Assembly (NCBI GenBank): GCA_018340375.1
Contig: JAFFJZ010000002.1
Coordinates: 14,030,001-14,094,000, forward strand
DNA from: Gonatopus flavifemur
Taxonomy: Eukaryota; Arthropoda; Insecta; Hymenoptera; Dryinidae
Length of the DNA: 64,000 nt
Direction of reading: 5' to 3'
Shown: piece by piece, positions 1-12,543 of the stretch
Layout of the letters: each line of letters starts with the position of its first letter
How positions within the stretch are numbered: position 1 is the first letter of the stretch
Notes under the pieces: generated by a model
Database searches by the model: none
What the model was told of the DNA's origin: nothing
The model's input: the letters and a program-made list of their open reading frames with translations, nothing else
Position numbers and translations under genes: made by a program

Positions 1-68
1 GTTGAATATTTGACAGCTCGGAAATCTAGTCCCTCTAAATAAAATTGTAGCTGAACCAAGTAAAGAGC

Positions 69-355
69 GACCCCAAAAAAGAGTATTTTTCCGCCTATTT
101 TTTGGAACCACGAGTTTCAGGTTGAAATGCATTCTAACAAATCCTCTATGTTGATCATTAGCGAGGGGATACCATTTTCCGATGAGCATAACACTGGTTT
201 TGGAAGTGAAGTAGTATCAATTTTCGATCAAGATTATATAAAAATCTATAAGTTTTCTATAGAAAATACATCAGATAGGGTATTTTTCAGAATGCATTTC
301 AACTTGAAACTCGCGGGCCTAGAAAAACAGGCAATTTTTACGCTTTTATTTGGTC
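69..355. mobile_element. Imperfect palindromic MITE-like repeat
   Basis: Positions 111-135 and 289-313 are an inverted pair of 25 bases with one mismatch. The complementarity continues outward at lower identity to about 69 and 355. The short open frames on both strands here are mirror images of the palindrome. No clear target duplication was found. Confidence 0.5.
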
Positions 356-720
356 CAAGTACATTCTTTATTTCCATTGAATAAACTGCTTTATCCATTA
401 TTCGAACAACTAGACTTTTATTTATGCCAGCTGGGACAACTGAATTCAAGTTGCCGCAGCTAGATGCCTTTCCCTCAGTGTGTTAGAATACTCTTTTCGT
501 TATAACATGAGCCAGTTGTATAGATTACGGTATTCTTTATTGTAAGATGATTCCAGGCGGAAACCCGAGGGATAAATCTGGAAATTTTCAACTGGCTTCA
601 CGCTCACCCTAATCGGTTCATAGTGGTCAGAAATCTCAAAATGTTGGCCAAAAATATGAGTTCTTGAATACGCATGAGAGTGGCTACCGTAAGGTTTATA
701 AGAGATTCGTTTCCGGCCCA
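356..720. other. Unassigned spacer
   Basis: AT-rich sequence. I see no gene, RNA or repeat structure here. Confidence 0.5.
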
Positions 721-1680
721 TACAGGGTGTCCCAGAATTCATCATTCGCATTTTTTGTGGCATATTCCGCAGCCAAAATGGAATAATTCACCGTTTGAAA
801 AAATTTGTTTCGAAGCTTGGTTTTTGAAATGCAAGCATTCTTAGATTTTCTTGCAAATCCGAATCATCCAAAAGTACTATGTGCTCCATACTTGAGCTTG
901 ACACTATTCGCTGAGTTGGAAGACTACGGATCTCTGGAAAAAAATTGAACTATTCTATATCATTGTTCGTTTTGGAGCTATAATGATTTGAAGTTGCTGA
1001 ACTCTGATTGACTGGAGGTCCAAAAATTTCAAATCGCTATAGCTCTGGAATAAACAATGTTCCATTCTTTTTCCAGAGATCCACCGTTTTCCAACTTAGC
1101 CAATAGTGGCAGGTTCAAGTATGGAGAACACAATGCTCTTGAGTTATGTGGGTTTTCAGAACAATACAAAAATGTTTATGTCTCAACAACTAAGACTCCA
1201 AAAATGTTTTCCCAACGGGAAATTATCGCAGTTTGGCTGCAGAATATGCCACAGAAATGCGAATGATGAATTCTGGGTAGAGGTGGACTCGAGACTCTTG
1301 AGCAAAATTCAAGAATGGTAAATATCATTCAATCTTACGATCTTCAAAGACAAACCTGCATATCAAGTGAAATGTGGGCATGAAATAGGTGGAAATAACA
1401 CGTCTGAGAGGGTGAAATTGATTGCATCCACAACATAAAACAATTTTTATCTCCTCAAGACCAAGACAAGACGAGACAAGACCTTTTTCGAGACTGAAAC
1501 AATTTTAAATAAATCTTAGAGTTCAAAATCAAAAGAAATTTTTTTTCAATTTCCTTCCATCTCATTCTTCAAATAGTTGTACATTGATGCAACAAATCTT
1601 ACATCGGAACTAGCAAAATTAAGTTTTGTTGGTTTTTCTCGAGAGCCTCGAGTCCACCTCTAATTCTGGGACATTCTTTA
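721..1680. mobile_element. Fold-back element with CAGGGTGTCCCAG-type end, interrupted by a hAT MITE
   Basis: The left arm (about 723-960) is the imperfect reverse complement of the right arm (about 1065-1277). The outermost right end, 1662-1676, is separated from its arm by a 385-bp insertion. Removing the insertion and one copy of its duplication restores a right end matching the left end (TGTCCCAGAATTC on one strand). The flanks are compatible with a TA target site, but that is weak. The frames at 1057-1321 are palindrome shadows. Confidence 0.6.
1278..1662. mobile_element. Nested hAT-type MITE, 8-bp duplication ATTCTGGG
   Basis: The terminal inverted repeats are TAGAGGTGGACTCGAG at the left and its complement at the right. 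The flanking octamer ATTCTGGG is identical at 1270-1277 and 1663-1670. An 8-bp duplication with TAG/CAG-type ends is the hAT hallmark. The interior has CTCGAGACT-like subterminal motifs and a GACAAGAC-rich simple stretch near 1461-1484. There is no transposase frame, so it is non-autonomous. Confidence 0.78.
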
Positions 1681-3752
1681 TAGTTAAAAGAAACTGTCAA
1701 CATAAGTCTCGAATAGCAATAACCAGTTGTATCGTTCATTCGCTGCAAGTATGAGTGAATATTTTTCAAGAAACATATCAAATATGAGTCCACCAAAATC
1801 TTTCCTAGTCAAAGCGACAATATCATCGATAATGCAGTTAGTTTTAGGCTGGCACCGATAAAAATACTATATAATATAACTAAAAATATGCAGTCAGGCT
1901 GATATTTGATATGATTTTTTTGTCCGTGCATGTATCCACACCGCAACTATCGTATACCCGAAGAGAATCACGTTCAAGGACTGTTATGAATGCTTGTCAA
2001 ATATCCAAATCTCTGTTACATGTAAATATTTATGAAACGATTTTTCTATACGGTCATTCAACTTCTTTGCCTAAAATTCCTTCTCCTAAATTCTTTCTCC
2101 TAACTTGAAGTTTCCGTTCAAAACTATTCTTGTCTCTTGAAGGAGATTTTCATATTTTGACACAATTGTATCATAATATTATCGGTTGTCAGAGAAAAAT
2201 AATGTCAGATGTGGAGCGGAATGAGTCATTCCTCTTCTTTTCTTATGGGTGAATAACATTTTTCACATACATCTTTGGAACACAATTGTACGAAGCATGT
2301 ATGAAGAATTGGGTCTCCGTCGACCCATCCTGCTTATGCTGATCCGAGATAGCCGAAGTGGGGCTATTAGTATTCATACGCGATAGTAAAAGAGCACATC
2401 TTTCAAAATACAGGGGAACCTCGTTAACTCGAATCTCTGTGACTTGACAACTTTCCACCCAACCAACACAGGAGGTTAAAAATCCTAAAAATGTGTTTGG
2501 AAAATCCTACGAACACGCTTAGAACTTCCAAATGAGACTGTTTCGAATAATTATGTGCTTTGCACCTCCATAGAATATCTTGAGGAATTTATCCAAAATA
2601 GCCTCATTTGCACATTCTTCTCACATTAACTGTATTATCATAGCAGATTTGAGAAGTTTTTGTGTTACTTGGGCGGAAGTCGAACTCTTGTTCGTTTTTC
2701 TACAGTTCCAAAAAAAGTTCTTTCATTCCCGTGGAGTTGAAGATAATATGTTGTATTTATTTTAAATAATTTCCCCAACAATCACAACGTCTAGAATATT
2801 TGGAAAATTTTGCATAAGACATTTAAGTTTTTCAGATATCTTTTCCGACAAGCTGTATACGTTGTATTTGTTGGTTCATCCATTCTTTATGGAATATCTA
2901 TCGAATTTGATCATGATTTCTAGTCGAAGAAAAATATCACACCTTCAAAAGGATTTACAAAGAATGCGTTTCATATTTTACATTATTGCCAGTCTACTCT
3001 TGTAGTATTTTAATTTTCATTGGAATGATGAATTTATTGTTCTGGAATCATATGAGATGAAGTGTATTGTGTTCCAACCAGTATTGTATTTCATTACCCA
3101 ACAACTATGTTGGGGGATCATTTTACAAGCGAGATTATACACGGAAAGAAGAAAATTGTAAATTTCTTTACATAGCAAAACAACGGTGCGCTTTCAGGAT
3201 TTAAATTGTGGATTTTACCAGTTCATTACCTTCATCAGAGTATATTGATGCAAAAGTGAAGTGGATAATGTCCATCTCAATTCCCAACTGTGAATCCAGT
3301 AGTTCTATTTCACTATGAACGATACTACTTTGGATATTGTGAAATTTTCAATTTAGAGGCCCGAGGTGCTTCATTGTCATCCTACGCAATCAATTTTTAC
3401 AATTCCCTTTTTTTCGTGCACATTATGTAAATACAGTATGCTGATAATTGTTTTTGTACATGTGATAAACGGAACTACAAGTTGATGAGACAATAACTTG
3501 GTGATAATGGAACGAGTGATGAGAAACAGAATCCTGTTCTGTTGTAAAAAATGATTATTTTAAATGTTTTTCGACTTCTTCGTATTCCGAAGAGAAATAA
3601 TCACGAGTTGAATGATGGGTTTTTGAAATTGAAAACGTCGAAAAATGTTCTAAAGAAAATAAATCTTGGTATCGAATATCAGATAGCGAACGATTGATGT
3701 GTGATATTATACACGGTTATTTTTTCAGAGAAGTGAATATTACGATTGATAC
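1681..3752. other. Unassigned AT-rich spacer
   Basis: Unique-looking AT-rich DNA. Open frames are short and unrelated to each other. No gene, RNA or repeat is supported. Confidence 0.5.
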
Positions 3753-4293
3753 CACGGAGGAAAGAAAATTTGTTGTTGTAACAGCAACCTTGTCAGCTGC
3801 AACAGTGATTTTTCAGCTATGGCAGCAAAAATGTTTGCTCCCCCAGCAAATTTTGGTATTATAAAATCAAACAAATTTGGCTGGAGAAATCAACATTTTT
3901 TGCTGCCACAGCCAAAAATTTGTCGTCATAGTTAGCAAAATACTTGTATTAATTTTGATACAAAAGTTTGGAAGCAATTTACACACAATATTATATTGAA
4001 ATAGTTTTCATACAAAAATTCCCATATAACAATTCATGTCTTGCGATGTCTTTTCGATAAGTTCAAGATGTCTTGCGCAACACATTTAGATGTCTTTCAG
4101 ATATCTTTTAGACCAAAGAAGAGTTTTAGACATCTAAAAGACATCTAAATGTGTTGCGCAGGACATCTTAAACTTATCCAAAAGACATCGCAAGACATGA
4201 ATTGTTATGTGGGTTCTGAATTTAATACGCAAAAGTGTGTGTTACTTGCTTCCAAATTTTGTGTGTGAAATTCACGAATTTTTTCTAACAGTG
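3753..4293. mobile_element. Composite CAC...GTG element with AGCAAA-type palindromes
   Basis: It begins CACGGAGGAAAG and ends CTAACAGTG followed by TA. Positions 3785-3945 repeat the words TTTGCT and AGCAAA on both strands, like the element at 54409-54666. Positions about 3960-3986 and 4231-4260 are an inverted pair around the nested hairpin at 4021-4213. It could be two adjacent elements rather than one. Confidence 0.45.
4021..4213. mobile_element. Near-perfect hairpin MITE, CCC...GGG ends, TT duplication
   Basis: The whole 193 bp folds on itself, with arms of about 92 bases and roughly half a dozen mismatches. The ends are CCCATATAACAATTC and the complement, flanked by TT on both sides. 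The interior repeats the word AGATGTCTT/AAGACATCT. The same word fills 37250-37480 and 38220-38340. Confidence 0.75.
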
Positions 4294-5821
4294 TACTCCA
4301 GCAAAAAGTACCCAGAAAAATCAAATTTTCCTGTCACATTGAATTTTTTTTCTCTAGATGAATAGAAATAAACTCGCAACATTTCAAATTCACTATTATC
4401 AAAGCGTAGGAAGGTGAGAAATAACGTATTCTAAGCAGCAAAACTGATTTTAGAAATGTTATGAATAAAATTGAATTCTGTAACACGTGATCTATAAATT
4501 ATTCTGTATCACTCGAAACTTCATCACTTTATGCGATGTTCGCCATAATTTCGTGGCGACCACTTCATACAGGACATAATTTGGAACAAAATATCAATAG
4601 AAAGTGAAGAAATGAAAATTTAAAATACTATATTCACTAAACACATCACAAGAAATGTACTAAGGATGTGTAAATGAGGTCGTCTAAATTCCTCGAGAGG
4701 CCCGTTCACTGATACAACAGACAGATGTCATCATGAAATGTACATATTTCTTTCTTTCAAATCGAGGATCTCCCTCAAGGTTAGATTCCCGACCGTGAAT
4801 TTTATGGTAATTTAGTGTAGAATGTCGTTGAATCTCTGCAAAAGTGTATGAATTAATCATGCAAAGACATTTTGCATGATTAATTCATAAAAGGAATATA
4901 TTCATCAAGGCTTAATAGGGTCCGCTATGTGAAATTTGAAAATCTTGCTACTCGATTCATTGTTCACTTCAACTGTTGATTCTCGACAGACGAGGAATAG
5001 ACCCGGCCAATTTTGTATACGGGATTTATAATTGTGCCGAATGATTCACTGAATTCTTCGATCAAGGAAAGAATATAATTGAAACCGTAAGGTGGAGCGA
5101 CCCAAACACCAGTTTTTCACCAGGAAGCGAAACCGTATCTCAATTTCTCAACGTTTCAATGAAATTTTTGGATTTGTTTGGGATTTCTCAACATATCATC
5201 ATGCAAGGGAATTTATATTCGTGTTTCTAAGATAAATATAAAACATTGTCACCAGCAGTTTAGAAAGTGTAACGTTTCGAGTATAGAGTCTGTGGACATG
5301 CGTTGCGACCTTCTTCGGTATTCCGTCGAACAAATCAACCTTGTCATAAAATTTGCTATTGAGGGAATTGAGAATTAACACTAATCGCGTTACTATGAGA
5401 TACAGTTTCACTATTGGATGAAGATCAAAGTTTCGAAGTTTGCAAAAACATACATCCCTCACGGAAAATCGTATATTTTATATGTACGTTGCATATACTT
5501 ATATACTTTTTTGGATTTGAATAATTTCTAAAATCTTACCTTCAGTTTCATTCCTATTCACATGAGTGGACTTTTCATTATTCCTAGCTCGTTTTCAAAT
5601 ATTATACATTTTTGAATAACCTTCGTATGACTCAATGATAACACGTTGATAGGTTTTTAATTCAAGGTATTCTTATTTGCTTCATTAAATTCATATGTAT
5701 TATAATCTTGCAACAATAGATTTATCTCCTCGAATTAGAATTATTTCGTAAATAAGACTAGAAAATAACACAAAATTGAATGAAATATGGACGTATCTTC
5801 AAATAGGTATTCGAAAATGTT
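4294..5821. other. Unassigned AT-rich spacer
   Basis: Apart from a short perfect hairpin at 4847-4889, I see no gene, RNA or repeat. Confidence 0.5.
4847..4889. repeat. Perfect 19-bp hairpin
   Basis: TATGAATTAATCATGCAAA is followed by a 5-base loop (4866-4870) and its exact reverse complement. It is too short for a typical MITE and its function is unknown. Confidence 0.7.
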
Positions 5822-5909
5822 CCCAGATAGCACGAGAGTTTTAAAAGACCTTATATCGAATACAATTTATTCAAACAGGACTTTTCTCTGAATTCTGGTG
5901 CTATCTGAG
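5822..5909. mobile_element. Small MITE, CCCAGATAGCAC ends, TT duplication
   Basis: CAGATAGCAC at the left is matched by GTGCTATCTG at the right, with further pairing inside (GAGAGTTTTAAAAGAC against GACTTTTCTC). TT lies directly outside both ends. It is 88 bp long. Confidence 0.55.
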
Positions 5910-6880
5910 TTAAGATTGATCTCAGAATCAATTCTTACAAATTGCACAAATGTAAAAACATCCTGCTCATCCCTGGATTGGATACAAATAGGAATATATA
6001 TTTATTTGCTCAGATCCTTCGATTCATTTCTACAAAAAGTTTATCAAGCTCTTATTGATTCCCATATGATTCTGATGAAAATTCTATGAAAAGGAATCAA
6101 TTCTTCCAAGATTGCGCATCGCACTAAACCTTTGTGGATTTCTTGATGACATTCGTGACACAAGCGTTCATTTAGAAAACTACTTTGTCGTATAGGATTT
6201 CCCTGATATTATACTGCATATACATTTCACCGGGAGGTATAACGTTCAAAATACATTTTAATAAATTATAATATTGATATAATCCAAGTACATTGTTGCT
6301 ATGAAATCAGATTGAAAATATACACAATCAGCAGAATATATCAACAATATAGCAAAAATCTATTTGAAACATCCTAATATCGTAGTCAGAATACTTTCAG
6401 GATGTGTACAACATAATAAAAAAATATTATTCTTTCGATAAGCAGGGTTGTTTAATTCAGTAAAGAATTTCATAAAGCAGAATTATGTGGTTAACAATGT
6501 ACATTTTTTTATCAACCACAAAAATCATAGCGAGAAGTATTATTTCCCGTGCATTCGCTTGCTCCTCGCATGACAAAACTGATATTCTATAATATGGAGT
6601 TATCATGGTATTGATGCTTATCGAATCATGCAACATGTATTCACAAACTGAATCCTGTATCGTTTGCGATTTCATTACATGAATTTCATTTCGAATGATA
6701 CGACAAACATTGTTAGAATGAATGAATCGTCGCGTTACTGACTTAATAATGGAATGTCATTTATCCATTGACAGATCGGTGATTCAAAATGCCGTTAAAT
6801 AGCCCTTAAAAACAGTAGTATATAGTTTCTTCGAGTATACGCGGAGGGGTATGATTTTGGAATAGATAACGATACTGCTA
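5910..6880. other. Unassigned AT-rich spacer
   Basis: No gene, RNA or repeat recognised. Confidence 0.5.
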
Positions 6881-7030
6881 CACTGTAAAAAGGAAGTCCT
6901 AAAATCAGATCATTTCATCACTGAATCTATAATGGAAACAAATTGAGTCAAAAGAACAATCGCCAACAAAACGAAAAAAGCATTGTCTGGAATTAAGATG
7001 CAAACAGATTAAAACTTTCTTTTTACAATG
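6881..7030. mobile_element. CACTGTAAAAAG-type MITE
   Basis: It begins CACTGTAAAAAGGAAGT and ends ACTTTCTTTTTACAATG. It contains the complement of the CGATTGTT motif found in the related copy at 62186-62335 and in pieces at 30427-30582 and 61834-61980. TA flanks only the left end, so the right flank has diverged. Confidence 0.55.
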
Positions 7031-7818
7031 GAGTCTTCCTACGATGGGAATGGCAGGAGAATAGAAGAATAGCGAAGATTGATTTGAAATTGTATCAATT
7101 GTCGCTGCGTACTGGACAGCAATCAATGATAAGCGCACTAGAAAATCTTCTCGATCATGAAAAGTTGCACTGCATAGACTGATTTCCCGGGCGAAAGTGA
7201 TCTCATACGTTCTTATAAAATACCAATTCATAGACAAATTGTGAAAATTTATGAGAATTTTCCCATGGTCCTTTTAGGGATTGGAACTTTATGAAGAATC
7301 TTGAGATTATTTTTGCCAAGGTCATAGTATTTTGAAGTAACGATTTCTTGAGCAGTATATGAAGTTGCTGATATAAACATTATAACGTATCATAAAATTG
7401 AATATCTGGAGCACTCGAGATAGCTAAATTAAATTGGTTCAAGGCGTTGGTTTCGTACATTTAGCATAGCGAGGGAGGTGCCTACACAGCATCATGGTCC
7501 TAGAAGGATTCATAAAGAATTCCTATCAAATTGATTGTGTTCATTATGAATTCTTCAAGTATTCTTTTCGCACTGAAAAAACGGAATATTCACATCTAAT
7601 ATAATAACTTCGTGACAAATATAAGAATTTTTTGAATCCAGACTTAATAAATATTCCTTAGTACCAAATATATCGCATACTCAGATGATTTTGATGTGAT
7701 GTAAATGTAGAAAGGATACCAGCAAGTTAATACACGTCCTCTTGTCTAAATAATATACATTCTCATAGTCATATAATCGGTTTGTATTTATAAAGTAAGT
7801 TAATCTCAATCAAAAGTG
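7031..7818. other. Unassigned AT-rich spacer
   Basis: The 110-residue reverse frame at 6905-7237 begins in this spacer and runs into the neighbouring MITE, so it is unlikely to be a gene. Nothing else is recognised. Confidence 0.45.
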
Positions 7819-7945
7819 CACTGAAAAAAATCATTCTGTTGAAATGTGATCAACAAAAGAATTTTGTTGTTTCAACAAAATTCTTTCGTTGGGAAGATAA
7901 CATTTCTTTGTTATTACAATAAAATTACAATAATTTTTTTCAGTG
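7819..7945. mobile_element. CACTGAAAAAAAT MITE, TG duplication
   Basis: CACTGAAAAAAATCATT at the left is matched by ATTTTTTTCAGTG at the right. TG lies outside both ends. Internal words TTTTGTTG and CAACAAAA make a second palindrome. Confidence 0.75.
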
Positions 7946-9278
7946 TGGGATGTAATAATATATATGAGCAATATTATTCATGTAAATCAGTTTATGTAAT
8001 AAATAATTCATGAAGAAATAGTAATTAATAATCCACAACAATTGAAAAATGTAATGAATACTGTAAAAACTTGCTTTATAAATTCATGAAAAAAGTTATG
8101 TGAAAAGCTTTCAAACTGAAAATTATTTGAATGTTTTTTACACACCTTTTTTCATAAGTCTGCAAAGTAATTTTTTGTACTGTGAGTTTTGTGTTTTGAG
8201 GTGTCTCACGTATAACACTCTCAGTTATATTTTACGGACTTTAGAAACATTTTGCAGTTAAAATATATTCAAAACACTTTCAAATCATTTGTGGAGTCGG
8301 TTTTTGAAAATTAATTTTGAACGTAAACAAACATGTTTTTGTACTATAAGACAAAAAATCGTAGAAATCAGAATTACAGAAGAATAATTGTTGTAAAGAG
8401 TTATGTAATATTCAATAATATCGGCACTCTCAACCTCTCTTCATATGCTTCGCATAAACGTCACGCTTTTTTATAAGCTGATTATGCTTTCTTCGATAAA
8501 ATGAGTGGATGAATGTTTGAATTACTGTAAAGATTTGTTGGATTTAGATGAATTTTTATTCTTATTCTTCCAACAGTGCAAATAAGGGCTTCAGACTTAT
8601 ATTTCAAAGACCTACTTGAAGTTTTGATTCAATTTCAGATCATTGTATATATTCAAGCGAGTGGTTTTCACTGCGAAGTCATTGTCTTCTTTGTGCATTG
8701 AGTTGAGACGGAACCGGTCGTGAAATTATAGCGTTCGGTTGGTGAGAAAATGATCGATATATCAAAATCGACACCTAAAAATGGGTATCGGAATGTAAAT
8801 TGTTTCTTTGTGTTTTTACGATAGTTCACCTTCTCTCAATGGAGTTTGTCGACTAGTCTCTGCAATCTGAAATGAATCGATTTTGATTTCGGAGAGTTTG
8901 GTATTCCTGTTCACTGCAATCATCGAATTTCACTATCAAAATATTCACACTTGATTCTTATTTAATTATGTGGTATGTTTTTTATTACATATGATGCATG
9001 GAGAGAAGTGCATGGGGTTCCAATGGGTTTTAATGGGTTTGAACGAGCATAAATAGTACTTTCTCTTTGCAAAGTTCGTGATAAATGTAGACTTTTTGGA
9101 GTAGGGAAGCGTTATAATATTTGTGAAGACCCAAGCAGGAGCAAGGTTACCCCATTCACGTGCGGGTGATGAAATTATGGTATGTTATTGGTAGGAAAAA
9201 CCAATTTCGTGTATTTATTAAATTATTACTTAATTATTGAAATTATATGCTTCAGTCACGGAGAAATTTCCTGATGAA
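7946..9278. other. Unassigned AT-rich spacer
   Basis: No gene, RNA or repeat recognised. Confidence 0.5.
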
Positions 9279-9375
9279 CCCCAAGAGAACACAAACCTTC
9301 AGGAACGTTCAAGGAACGTTTGCGAACGTTCAGGAACAATCAATGAACGTCCCTGAAGGTTTGTGTTCTTTTGGG
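9279..9375. mobile_element. Palindromic MITE built on GAACGTTC words
   Basis: CCCAAGAGAACACAAACC pairs with its complement (one mismatch) at the right end, continuing through CTTCAGG. Inside are several GAACGT/ACGTTC words. The element is 97 bp and has no matching flanking duplication. Confidence 0.65.
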
Positions 9376-10284
9376 AAATAATTAATAACTACATAAAATT
9401 TCCTTGTGTTTTTATACTGTGTGATATTTTTTTATTTCCATTAAAAGTCAATAATCATCATCACGAACTCTTCCTTCGCTGTATAGCCGTCAACAATGTG
9501 TACAAATCACAGTAATATAGTGTCATTATCTTAATTGACACGTGTCTAATTATCGAGTTTAAAAATCAGGTGTATCATTACAGCGAATAACAAGAGACTG
9601 ATATTTTTTTGATTATTCACATGGACAATTCTTTCTTAAAGTCGTCATTTCTTCCGTATCAGTCAACATTCATACCCACTCAAATAAAATTGAATTCGAT
9701 GCTAAAAATATCAGGACAGGTCCTCAATTACTAATATTATCTTTAGGAAAATAAGATGTAAAAAAAAACACGGAAGAATCAAATCGTTACAAAATCAGGT
9801 TTCTTTAATACTTTTCAGGAAGTGTTCTCTATAAGTGTAAAGAAGAGAGGATTGGACCATTCCGTGCTTCATATGCACCTTATTTGACTTTCATTGCGTG
9901 TACGGAGAAGAATGAACTATCAACGTTATTGGAAGTTCGATTAATATATCGACTGCAAGAAATATCTGTCATCTGTACTGGAATTCTCGTTGTATTACCC
10001 AAGTGTTCGGAAAATTTAACAAGAATCCCGGTGTATTCTACTGAAAAAATCCAGGTAAGCCTCCATACAGAAATCCAAGTTCTCTTGTAAGAAATTCGAA
10101 TAGTATTGTATGGATTTGCTTGAGTTCCAAGGTTTCCTGCCTGAATCCGTAAATGGTTTTGCAGATGGGAGATTTTGATCACGGATTCACAGGAGTTGCG
10201 TGCTAGAGTGTATTTACATATAAATATATAGATATAATCAGCGAGTTATTCTGGTGGACCAGGTCCAATTATGAATCTACATTA
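9376..10284. other. Unassigned spacer
   Basis: Overlapping frames on both strands at 9880-10182 hint at a weak palindrome around GGATTT words, but I could not define ends. No gene is supported. Confidence 0.45.
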
Positions 10285-10460
10285 CCCCTAGTGGAAATGC
10301 CCTAGTCATTGACAAGTTTTGTAACGCTTACCTAGCCAAAAACTAGACGCTTACAAGTGCCTCGTAGGGTTCTGGTGAGCTACTTACTACTAAGTGTCTA
10401 GTATTTGGGTAGGTAAGTGTCACAAAACTTGTGGATCACTAAGATCATTTCTACTTGGGG
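10285..10460. mobile_element. CCCCTAGTGGAAATG palindromic MITE
   Basis: The left half pairs with the right half (ACAAGTTTTGTAACGCTTAC against GTAAGTGTCACAAAACTTGT). The ends resemble the CCCTGGTAGAAATT elements at 11901 and 28682. The sequence TTTTGTAACGC...CTAGCC is shared with 11901-12371. Confidence 0.6.
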
Positions 10461-10473
10461 CAGAGATACGATT

Positions 10474-10698
10474 CCCATACAGGACAGTCGCATCTCCGTA
10501 GAATTCAGGGGGAAGAAAGGGAGCGGTGGATATAACGTGGTACGATGGAGAAGCAACGTTCAGGCGACGGAGAAATGTCCGGGCTGTTTTTTCAGGTGGA
10601 CATTTCTCCGTTGCTTCTCCGTCGTACCACACTGTATCCACCGATCCCTTTTTGCTCCCTGAATTCCACGGAGAGGCGACGTAGGTGTCCTGTGTGGG
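10474..10698. mobile_element. GC-richer palindromic MITE, CCC...GGG ends, TT duplication
   Basis: CCCATACAGGACAG at the left matches the complement at the right. The pairing extends through GAATTCAGGG and GGAGAAGCAACG nearly to the centre at about 10585. TT flanks both ends. Frames on both strands here (10417-10662) are the two sides of the palindrome. Confidence 0.75.
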
Positions 10699-11900
10699 TT
10701 GATAATGGATGAGTTTTTTTTTTACAGAAATTTATTGCCATGATGTGATAATTTATAATTGAATCAACATTCGTGCAAATTTGGCACAAATAAATGAGTA
10801 AATTTGCAGGAACTTTCGCCTACTTCAGAAGATTTCTAATATTCGCGTCACGTTCAGACAACGCACTTCGATTCCAAAGAATCAATGGACGCAAAGTCAT
10901 CTGGCATAATTACTTAATTATTCGTATGAGAAGTTTGATTTAATGTAATTGTTAAAAAAAGAGTTGCGCTTTTCGAATGAAACTAGAGAGAAGTAGAACG
11001 TCTTTACAGGATCAATGTTATGAACTCACGTTGGTGCGCCTTTTGAGCGCAATGTACATTCATGAAAGTAACCAGTAAGTAGTTTAGGCATATATTTATA
11101 TATAAACATCATATGAATACCTATGTACATTAAACAGGATTTTTCGACATTTTGCAAGAATGAACACCTGAATTTTCGTAGAATATATTTCATTGATTCG
11201 AATAGTCGAAATGAAAGTTACCAAGCACGTTGTTGAAATCTCTTGTTATATTATTACAACATTTTGGACAATGAAAAATGTGCAGTCAATATCATCATTA
11301 CATTGAAAATGTAAATACACTACTCCCACATCATGTACAGTTATATGAAAGCATTCTACAAAGCATTTCCGTTGGATTCTCGAATGCAGATCACGACTAT
11401 TTCCATACGAGGTTGAAAGTGTTTGTCATTCATATTGTGAATATGAAATGGTAAAAGCGATATACTATCTAGTTGTTGGAATATCATGCAGTGACATATG
11501 ACATCTGTTCCGTATTGTTATTTTACTATATTTGTAAATAAATCGTTACATAATTTGTACTTTATTTTTCAAATCAATTCTACACACATTCCTTTGTATG
11601 AACTTCAACTATATTTCCACCAGGGAAAATAAAGGGAAAATTGCAATCCAGTTGTCTTAATTTTGAATATCATCAATCTATTACATGAGAGTTGAAGAAA
11701 AGTTCGAATTTTGCATTCCAACCGAGCGGCATTTACTGATCTATGGATTATCACTCGAATATCCACAGATAGAAGTGTTTCTTTGAATCTGAGGAATTGT
11801 TATTTGTATAGCTCGAAATGGATATATCTCTTTGACTGAAATCAATGTTTTGTTCGTTTCAAAAAATATCTCATTTGCTCTTTATTCCAAAGCATATACT
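10699..11900. other. Unassigned AT-rich spacer
   Basis: No gene, RNA or repeat recognised. Confidence 0.5.
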
Positions 11901-12371
11901 CTCTAGTAGAAATTATGATTGGGAATTAGATGGGCCTCAGTTAGTTTTCCCAGATGTTGAGTTGGATCTAGCTAGTTTTGTAACGCACTTTCTAGCCTGT
12001 GCCCATCCAGATGTCCCACAGAATTGCTAGAATGTAATTCAAATTGTTAATTAGAAATGTGAGATCATGTTTTTTCTGTACAATCACACCAATAAATGAT
12101 GTAACAATGTATTTTGATATGTAATCTCAAGTCAAGAACGTTAATTGTGAATTTATTTCCATAAAATAATCCCGAGTGACAAATTGAAACGTTTGGGCTT
12201 CCTTTTATTTCTCTGACTACCGATATTACTGTACGGTCAGTTGACGCATGGAAAATCTACGTATATCAACTAAATGTTTGAGTACTAAAAAGTCAAATTA
12301 GACCAGATATGTTATCCAGTTGCCCCCACATGGGTCCAATCTAGTACGTGGATGACAAATTCCTACCAGGG
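11901..12371 (+). mobile_element. CCCTGGTAGAAATT non-autonomous DNA transposon, copy 1
   Basis: It ends in AATTCCTACCAGGG and starts with the diverged form CTCTAGTAGAAATT. The body aligns over its length with the reverse complement of 28682-29123. Copy 1 carries about 40 extra bases near 11940-11990, including TTTTGTAACGC. The interior is not palindromic, so it looks like a deletion derivative of a larger transposon. Confidence 0.65.
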
Positions 12372-12379
12372 CTTGCCCG

Positions 12380-12543
12380 ATCACAAAAAACCTCAAGGGA
12401 TCCCTCATAGGAGCCCTCGATGGTTCCCATAAGGGTTCCCCTGGGAATTTGGCACAAAAATGATGACCAAAACTCATCTGGGAACCTTTATGGAATCCCA
12501 TGTGGGAGCTCATGTAAGATCCTTCATGAAGTGTTTTTGAACC
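12380..12543. mobile_element. Palindromic repeat of GGGNNCCC words
   Basis: The left half (AAGGGATCCCTCATAGGAGC...) pairs imperfectly with the right half. The words GGGATCCC, CCCATAAGGGTTCCC and CCCATGTGGGA recur. It directly follows copy 1 of the CCCTGG element. Ends are approximate. Confidence 0.5.

Noticed and set aside
3752..3753. TN duplication at the CACGG start near 3753
   Set aside because: The left flank is AC and the right flank TA, so this element was not counted in the matched-dinucleotide set.
10417..10662. Opposed frames on both strands
   Set aside because: Shadows of the palindrome at 10474-10698.
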